This document shows, piece by piece, positions 58,628-64,000 of a stretch of DNA of 64,000 nt. The stretch is from CAYLPT01 sp964385645 (GTDB lineage Bacteria > Armatimonadota > Hebobacteria > Hebobacterales > Hebobacteraceae). The first letter of the stretch is position 1, and each line of letters begins with the position of its first letter. The notes below the pieces were generated by a model. That model was not told the origin of the DNA. It made no database searches and saw nothing but the letters and a program-made list of their open reading frames with translations. Where the stretch lies: contig CAYLPT010000072.1 of the NCBI GenBank assembly GCA_964385645.1, positions 5,313-69,312 of the forward strand, in the 5' to 3' direction. Made by a program: the position numbers and the translations under genes.

Positions 58628-61600
58628 CTAGAGGGCCCGCAGCCGCTCGATCGCCTCGGCGACCCTCCCGCGATGTCCGTGGATCGGCTCCGGGGTGACC
58701 GTGAAGGTGGTGAGGTCGGCCGTCACCTCCTGCGGCACCTCGAGGAGCCGCTCCGCCTCCGCGTACACCGACGGGTCTGCACCCGCCTGCTTGAGCCGCT
58801 CGACCTCGGCCCGCAGCAGGACGAAGTACTCGTAGTCCTCGATGCCATCCCGCAGCGCCTCCCAGCGTATCGAAGGGATCGGTCCACTCAGGTACTTGGT
58901 GCGGTCAGTCTCGGGGTCGCGGTTGGGCGGGTAGAGGAAGCGGCCGTCGCCATTGCCCCAGGGCTGCTTCGTGCCGGCGGGCACCCCGTAGCCCGAGGTC
59001 CAGCTCATCGCGTCCTGCCAGGGGTTCTGGAGCGCCGGTGGCGGATAAGCGGTGTGCGAGGTCCAATAGTTCGTGTCCCAGACGAGAACGCCCTGGATGC
59101 CGTACTTCCAGGTCTGCCACAGCCAGAGGCGCATCTCGGTGCCGTAGTGGTCGAGGAAGAGGGTGATGTAGGGCGCCTTGGGCGCCGTGCACAGATACCA
59201 CCAGATCTCCTCCCCCGCCGCCTGCCGCTCGTGGACCACCGCGGGATCGAGCTCATAGGTCGGCAGACACCACAGGTCAACGGCGCCGTAGAGCTGAGGC
59301 GTCGGCTTGGTCGTGAGCATCCGGGTGAGCCCGGGGGCCGCCCGGTGGATGAGCTCCATCCCCTCCCGGACGAAGTCGAAGTCCCGCTCCGCCGGCTCGT
59401 CGAACCAGTAGACGTACGCCTTGTCCAGCCATCCCCTCTCCTCCAGGTGGCGCTGGACGGCCCGCGCGTAACGCCGGAAGGCTTCCTCGTGGGCAGGGGT
59501 GCCCTGCTGGCGCCCGAGGACCTCGCCCAGGCGGCGCTCATGGAACGTGCCGCCGCCTAGGCCGGCCAGACTCAGCACGAAGCTGTTGAAGCGCAGCTCC
59601 TCGATCCCATGCCGCGTGTCCTCGTCGAAGCCGCTGAAGTCCAGCCGGGGCACGATGTGCGCGGGCCCCACCTCCTCCCACTCCACCCCGATGCCGCGGC
59701 CGAAGGAGTACGGCGAGACCCGGTGGGAGGCGAAGCTCTCCAGGTAGAGGCGGTGGACCTGCCGCAGCTCCTCCTCCGTCTCCAGGTTGTGGTAGCGCCG
59801 GATGAGGTGTGTGGAGAGCCCGAACCCGCTGCGCAGGGTCGTCTCCGCCGGCAGATCGAAGCCCCAGACGCGGACCTCGATGGGAGCCCGCGCCCACTCC
59901 CTGCCGGCTGCGTTGAGCACCACCTCGCCTCGATAGAGCCCGGCCGGGGTGCCCGGGGGCGCGTACACCGTGATCCAGAAGGGCTGGTTGGCGCCGGCCG
60001 CCAGGTCGAGGGGCTCGCCGTGGGGAGGGAGAGGGTCCGGCCAGTCGCCCACACAGCCGACGTCATCGGTCGGGTGCTCGACGCGTACGTACTCGACCAC
60101 CCTGACCTCCACATCGGAGGCAGGGATGCGCGCGCCTTCGGGCCCCACCAGGTCGCCCACCGAAACGCGTACTCCTTCGAGCGGAGCCCGGGGCGTGATG
60201 ACGAGCTGCGCGGGCTCGTACTCGTTGCCCGCGGCGCTGATGCGGAGGGCCGCGCCGCGGCCGCTGGGGGCCGGCCGCGTCCTGCTGACCCGGCGCTCGG
60301 GCTCACACCACCAGAGGACCGCCGCCTCGTCCTCGAATAGCACCTCCCCACCGCGAGCGTCGTAGAGCGCGGGCACGGTGAAGCCTCCTCTCGCCTCGAA
60401 TAGCAGTTCGTCAGTATGGGCGTCTGCGCAGGTCAGGCGCAGCTCGTGCTCGCCTGGGGCCGCGAGGGAGTAGCCGAGCGCCACCCTTGTCCGCGAGCCC
60501 GGGGGTATCGTGACCGTCTCCTCCGAGAGCGACACGATCTCGTCCCCCCGGGCGATGGCCAGCGCGACGCGCAGGAGGCGCCTCTCCCCGGTGTTGTGGA
60601 CCTCGAAGCGCGCCTGCGAGCCGGGGGCGGGCAGAAGTGGGCCCAGGTCGAGCGGTTCCGCGCTGATGCCGGCGCCGCCGACCAGCACCGCCAGGTAGTG
60701 GCTGGCGCCGACGGCCTCGGGGAGCCAGGCCACCTCCTCCAGCCGAGAGGTGTACTGGTAGCCGTTGATCTGAAGGTCAACCTCGCCCTCGCTGCGCAGG
60801 CGCACCCACACCTCCGGGGAGGGCGCGACCGGCCGCAGCACGGGGAAAGCGGCCGAGCCCACGGCGCTGACCTCCCCCAGACGCGTCCACTCCTGTCCGT
60901 CGCCGCTCGCCTCCACCAGGACCACGCCTCGCTCCGCGCGGTTGACGCGGATCTCCACCGAGGGCTCGCTGTGGCGCAGCCGGCCCACGCGGTGTCGGTA
61001 GACGACCTCGGCCGGCCCGCTGAAGACCCACCGGTTGGTGTTGAAGCGGGCGTCGAAGCGCTCGAGGAATCGGCAGTCGCTGGCCCCAGGGCCGTCGAGC
61101 CTGTGGCTGGCGCGGTAGCGCCCGGCGAGGAGTGACTCGCCCTCGCCCAGAGGCAGGCCCAGGTCCTCCGGGTGGCGATGGGCCACCAGGGCCGGGGTGA
61201 GAGAGACCCCGTCGAAGTACAGGGTGCCATCCACGTGCCACTGCCCGACGCGGAAGGAGGGGCGCCAGATGGGCGGGTCGGGGGTGCGGAAGAAGAAGCG
61301 CTTGCGCTCCCACTCGGGGCCGGCCTGCCAGTCGCGGTTCACGGGCTCGAAGCCAGAGATCGCCACGCCGCCGCGAGCCCGCTCGTCTCGCCGCAGCCAG
61401 AAGGCCACGGAGTAGAGCGCATTGCGCTCTACCGGCGCCGAGACCGGCCGCCACCAGGAGGCGTCGCGGCCGTTGCCGGTGACGCTGACGCAGCGCTCTC
61501 CCTCCTTGCCGCCGAACTCCCACCGGCCGGCGCCAAGGGCGAAGACGGTCCACCCCTCCGGCTCCGCGCGTCCGACCTCGAAGGAGGGGTTGGGCAGCAC

Positions 61601-61690
61601 GTTCGTATCCACCCCCCGGGTGGCCAGGGCCGCACCGCCGGCGGCGGTCACGGCCAAGCACAGGAGGCACGCGATCGTCAGACGCGCCAT
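58628..61690 (-). CDS. Secreted DUF4091 glycoside-hydrolase-like protein
   Basis: A 1,020-residue exported protein (signal peptide [21 protein letters not shown]). The N-terminal part is a carbohydrate-binding-like beta domain (about 28-190, [18 protein letters not shown]), followed by beta-sandwich regions, and from about 590 the DUF4091 barrel with [39 protein letters not shown] and [15 protein letters not shown] near the end. Such proteins are abundant in Armatimonadota and Planctomycetes and are assumed to act on glycans; the enzyme activity is not established for most. ATG 61690 has AAGGAAG six bases upstream. Confidence 0.85.
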   Translation of the reverse strand: MARLTIACLLCLAVTAAGGAALATRGVDTNVLPNPSFEVGRAEPEGWTVFALGAGRWEFGGKEGERCVSVTGNGRDASWWRPVSAPVERNALYSVAFWLRRDERARGGVAISGFEPVNRDWQAGPEWERKRFFFRTPDPPIWRPSFRVGQWHVDGTLYFDGVSLTPALVAHRHPEDLGLPLGEGESLLAGRYRASHRLDGPGASDCRFLERFDARFNTNRWVFSGPAEVVYRHRVGRLRHSEPSVEIRVNRAERGVVLVEASGDGQEWTRLGEVSAVGSAAFPVLRPVAPSPEVWVRLRSEGEVDLQINGYQYTSRLEEVAWLPEAVGASHYLAVLVGGAGISAEPLDLGPLLPAPGSQARFEVHNTGERRLLRVALAIARGDEIVSLSEETVTIPPGSRTRVALGYSLAAPGEHELRLTCADAHTDELLFEARGGFTVPALYDARGGEVLFEDEAAVLWWCEPERRVSRTRPAPSGRGAALRISAAGNEYEPAQLVITPRAPLEGVRVSVGDLVGPEGARIPASDVEVRVVEYVRVEHPTDDVGCVGDWPDPLPPHGEPLDLAAGANQPFWITVYAPPGTPAGLYRGEVVLNAAGREWARAPIEVRVWGFDLPAETTLRSGFGLSTHLIRRYHNLETEEELRQVHRLYLESFASHRVSPYSFGRGIGVEWEEVGPAHIVPRLDFSGFDEDTRHGIEELRFNSFVLSLAGLGGGTFHERRLGEVLGRQQGTPAHEEAFRRYARAVQRHLEERGWLDKAYVYWFDEPAERDFDFVREGMELIHRAAPGLTRMLTTKPTPQLYGAVDLWCLPTYELDPAVVHERQAAGEEIWWYLCTAPKAPYITLFLDHYGTEMRLWLWQTWKYGIQGVLVWDTNYWTSHTAYPPPALQNPWQDAMSWTSGYGVPAGTKQPWGNGDGRFLYPPNRDPETDRTKYLSGPIPSIRWEALRDGIEDYEYFVLLRAEVERLKQAGADPSVYAEAERLLEVPQEVTADLTTFTVTPEPIHGHRGRVAEAIERLRAL

Positions 61691-61880
61691 GGTCATCTTC
61701 CTTCCCGCGGCTAGTGGCGCCCATGACCACGCAAGCCGCGCGCTGCCCACTTGGTTCGTCCCCACCGCCGCCCGTCCTCCCCCATTCCAGGCGGGAGCCG
61801 CCCCTGGGCCGGCAGGACCTGGCGAGGCGGGGCGCCGAAGACAAGGATCAAGAGACCTCACTTCTGAGCGGAAGGATGCC

Positions 61881-63929
61881 ATGGCGGACTACGAGAGAAC
61901 GGTGCCGGCCGATCCCGCGACCTACGGGCGCGACCTGAGGGGGGACAAGCTCGACGAGCTCGCCGTCAACACCATCCGGGCGCTGGCCATGGACGGCGTG
62001 CAGAAGGCGAAGTCGGGCCACCCGGGCATGCCCATGGGCATGGCGGATGCCGCCTATGTGCTGTGGACCCGATTCCTGCGCTACAGCCCCTCCGACCCGT
62101 GCTGGCCTGATCGCGATCGCTTCGTGCTGTCGGCCGGGCACGGTTCGATGCTGCTGTACTCCCTGCTCCACCTGGCCGGCTTCGGGGTGTCGCTGGAGGA
62201 TCTTCAGCAGTTCCGTCAGTGGGAGAGCCGCACCCCCGGCCACCCCGAGCACTGGTGCGCGCCCGGCGTCGAGACCACCACTGGACCCCTGGGCCAGGGC
62301 CTGGCGAACGCCGTCGGCCTGGCGATGGCGGAGCGTATGCTCGCCGCGCGGTTCAACCGCGAGGAGGCGGTGGTGGATCACTGGACATACGCGATCGTCA
62401 GCGACGGAGATCTGATGGAGGGCATCTCGCACGAGGCCGCCTCGCTCGCCGGCCATCTGGGGCTGGGCCGGCTGATCTGCCTCTATGATGACAACCGGAT
62501 CACCATCGAGGGCGAGACCACGCTCGCCTTCAGCGAGGACGTCAGGCGGCGCTTCGAGGCCTACTGCTGGCACGTCACCACCGTAGATGGGCACGACCGG
62601 GCAGCAGTCGCTGATGCTCTCGAGGTCGCCCGCGGGAGCGAGGAACGCCCGAGCCTCATCATCTGCCGGACGCACATCGCCAAGGGCAGCCCGAACAAGC
62701 AGGACACGGCCGACGCGCACGGCGCACCCCTCGGGGAGGACGAGGTGCGGGCGACCAAGGAAAGGCTGGGCTTTCCCGTGGAGCCGAGCTTCTTCGTGCC
62801 CGAGGTCGTGCGGGAGCGCTTCGCCCAGCGGGGCGAGGAAGTCGAGCGTGAGGCTGCGGAGTGGCGCGCCCGGCTGTCGCGCTGGGAGGCCGCTCATGGC
62901 GACCTCGCTGCCGAGTGGCAGGCCCGCATCGCCGGCGAGCTGCCCTCCGACCTGGCGGCGGGGCTGCCGCGCTTCGAGCCCGGCAAGGCCATCGCCACCC
63001 GCAACGCCTCCGGTGAGATCCTCCAGGCGCTCGCGGCCCGCACGCCCGCGCTGGTTGGCGGATCGGCCGACCTCGCGCCCTCCACGAAGACCCTCATCGA
63101 GGGGGAAGCGGACTTCGCGCGGGGCCGCTGGCAGGGCCGCAACCTCCGCTTCGGCGTCCGCGAGCACGCCATGGGCGGGGTGCTCAACGGCCTGGCGCTG
63201 CACGGCGGCCTGATCCCCTATGGCGGCACCTTCCTCGTGTTCTCCGACTACATGCGCCCCTCCATCCGGCTCGCCGCGCTGATGGGGCTGCGTGTGATCT
63301 ACGTATTCACGCACGACAGCGTCTTCGTGGGCGAGGACGGCCCCACCCACCAGCCGATCGAGCACGCCATGGCCCTGCGCGCCATCCCGAACTTGACGGT
63401 GATCCGCCCGGCCGACGCGGCGGAGACCGCGGTCGCCTGGCTGGTGGCCCTGGAGCGGACGGAGGGGCCCACCGCGCTGCTGCTCACCCGCCAAGATGTG
63501 CCGGTGCTTGATCGCCGCGAGCTCGCGCCGGCCGAGGAGCTGCGGCGCGGGGGCTACGTGCTGCTCGATGCGCCGGACCCCGAGCTGATCCTCATCGCCA
63601 CCGGCTCGGAGGTGCACGTCGCAGTCGAGGCGGCGAAGCTGTTGCAGGCCGAGGGCAGGCGCGCCCGGGTCGTGAACCTCGCGAGCTGGGAGATCTTCGA
63701 CGCCCAGCCCGCCGCCTACCGCGAGGCGGTGCTGCCCCGGTCGGTGACGCGGCGGCTGGCGATCGAGGCCGGCTGCAGCTTCGCCTGGGCGCGCTACGTC
63801 GGCCTCGAGGGCGCTGTGATCGGCATAGACCGCTTCGGAGCCTCCGCGCCGTGGAAGGTCATCGCGGAGAAGATGGGCTTCACCGCGCAGTCGGTGGCCG
63901 GCGCGGCGCGTCGGCTTCTCGAGGGGTGA
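61881..63929 (+). CDS. tkt: Transketolase
   Basis: Transketolase moves two-carbon units between sugar phosphates with thiamine diphosphate. The 682-residue protein has [46 protein letters not shown], the ThDP/Mg motif [20 protein letters not shown] with [10 protein letters not shown], and [20 protein letters not shown] with [21 protein letters not shown] 61881 has GGAAGG five bases upstream. It supplies erythrose 4-phosphate used by the DAHP synthase at 40959. Divergent from the DUF4091 gene. Confidence 0.97.
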   Translation: MADYERTVPADPATYGRDLRGDKLDELAVNTIRALAMDGVQKAKSGHPGMPMGMADAAYVLWTRFLRYSPSDPCWPDRDRFVLSAGHGSMLLYSLLHLAGFGVSLEDLQQFRQWESRTPGHPEHWCAPGVETTTGPLGQGLANAVGLAMAERMLAARFNREEAVVDHWTYAIVSDGDLMEGISHEAASLAGHLGLGRLICLYDDNRITIEGETTLAFSEDVRRRFEAYCWHVTTVDGHDRAAVADALEVARGSEERPSLIICRTHIAKGSPNKQDTADAHGAPLGEDEVRATKERLGFPVEPSFFVPEVVRERFAQRGEEVEREAAEWRARLSRWEAAHGDLAAEWQARIAGELPSDLAAGLPRFEPGKAIATRNASGEILQALAARTPALVGGSADLAPSTKTLIEGEADFARGRWQGRNLRFGVREHAMGGVLNGLALHGGLIPYGGTFLVFSDYMRPSIRLAALMGLRVIYVFTHDSVFVGEDGPTHQPIEHAMALRAIPNLTVIRPADAAETAVAWLVALERTEGPTALLLTRQDVPVLDRRELAPAEELRRGGYVLLDAPDPELILIATGSEVHVAVEAAKLLQAEGRRARVVNLASWEIFDAQPAAYREAVLPRSVTRRLAIEAGCSFAWARYVGLEGAVIGIDRFGASAPWKVIAEKMGFTAQSVAGAARRLLEG

Positions 63930-63936
63930 TGAGCCG

Positions 63937-64000
63937 TGGTGGTGCCGGCTGTTTGGGCGCTGCTGGCCGTGCTGGCGCTCGTTCTCTCCTGGGTCACGGG
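63937..64000 (+). CDS. Start of a membrane or exported protein (cut by window end)
   Basis: After GAGGGGTG there are three consecutive GTG codons and then a hydrophobic stretch: [19 protein letters not shown]. This looks like a signal peptide or first membrane helix. Only about 21 codons are visible, so the family cannot be named. It lies eight bases after tkt and is probably transcribed with it. Confidence 0.5.

Overview
The window is high-GC bacterial chromosome, densely coded on both strands. Core genes are bacterial: flagellar export gate, grpE, ftsZ, rho, guaA, hpt, tkt and a DAHP synthase. Accessory genes (DUF4091-type and clan GH-A hydrolases, a UroD-like methyltransferase, large GT-C membrane proteins with TPRs, an OPT-like transporter) resemble gene sets of Armatimonadota or similar uncultured soil and sediment lineages. 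The phylum is inferred from content only and is uncertain. I recognised no tRNA, rRNA, CRISPR array, transposase or phage gene.

Layout. 1-4.5 kb: flagellar export genes fliO-fliP-fliQ-fliR-flhB-flhA on the minus strand; flhA runs off the left edge. 4.8-7.4 kb: a GT-C membrane protein and a TPR protein in one unit. 7.5-9.1 kb: a radical SAM enzyme. 9.1-18.4 kb: a two-operon arsenic and thiol-redox island on the minus strand. Operon 1 is arsR1, ArsP-type permease, small thioredoxin, DGC protein, Fe-S protein, membrane thioredoxin, CcdA, a 63-residue Cys protein and a second Fe-S protein. Operon 2 is arsR2, acr3, usp, a Cys-rich protein, arsM and two small proteins. Both have a strong sigma70-type promoter whose -10 box touches or overlaps a perfect inverted repeat with an 8-base spacer.

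18.6-28.2 kb is the most unusual locus. It holds a 1,544-residue fusion of a degenerate M28 peptidase fold with an FtsX-type ABC permease, an OPT-like membrane protein, an internally duplicated protein, a PqqD-like protein, a minimal FtsX permease and a LolD/MacB-type ATPase. I read it as an uncharacterised envelope ABC system, perhaps for peptides or lipoproteins. 28.3-33.6 kb: SPOR protein, grpE, ftsZ, homocysteine methyltransferase, an MTAP-family phosphorylase and dprA. 33.6-42.5 kb: YfhO-type protein, UroD-like protein, mgtE, a secreted GH-A hydrolase, a methyltransferase, DAHP synthase and a bifunctional-nuclease-family protein. 42.5-47.4 kb: rho and the purine operon guaB3-guaA-hpt.

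47.6-50 kb: a third arsR, a 43-residue Cys-rich protein and an ABC-2 exporter. 50-56.4 kb: an AraC regulator whose mRNA may be leaderless, a GH1 beta-glucosidase, and a module of C39 peptidase, TPR lipoprotein, nitrilase and PA2779-like protein, divergent from a MEMO homologue with an export signal. 56.4-64 kb: a fused GT-C/TPR membrane protein, a cluster of four perfect hairpins, a DUF4091 protein, transketolase, and the start of another gene at the right edge.
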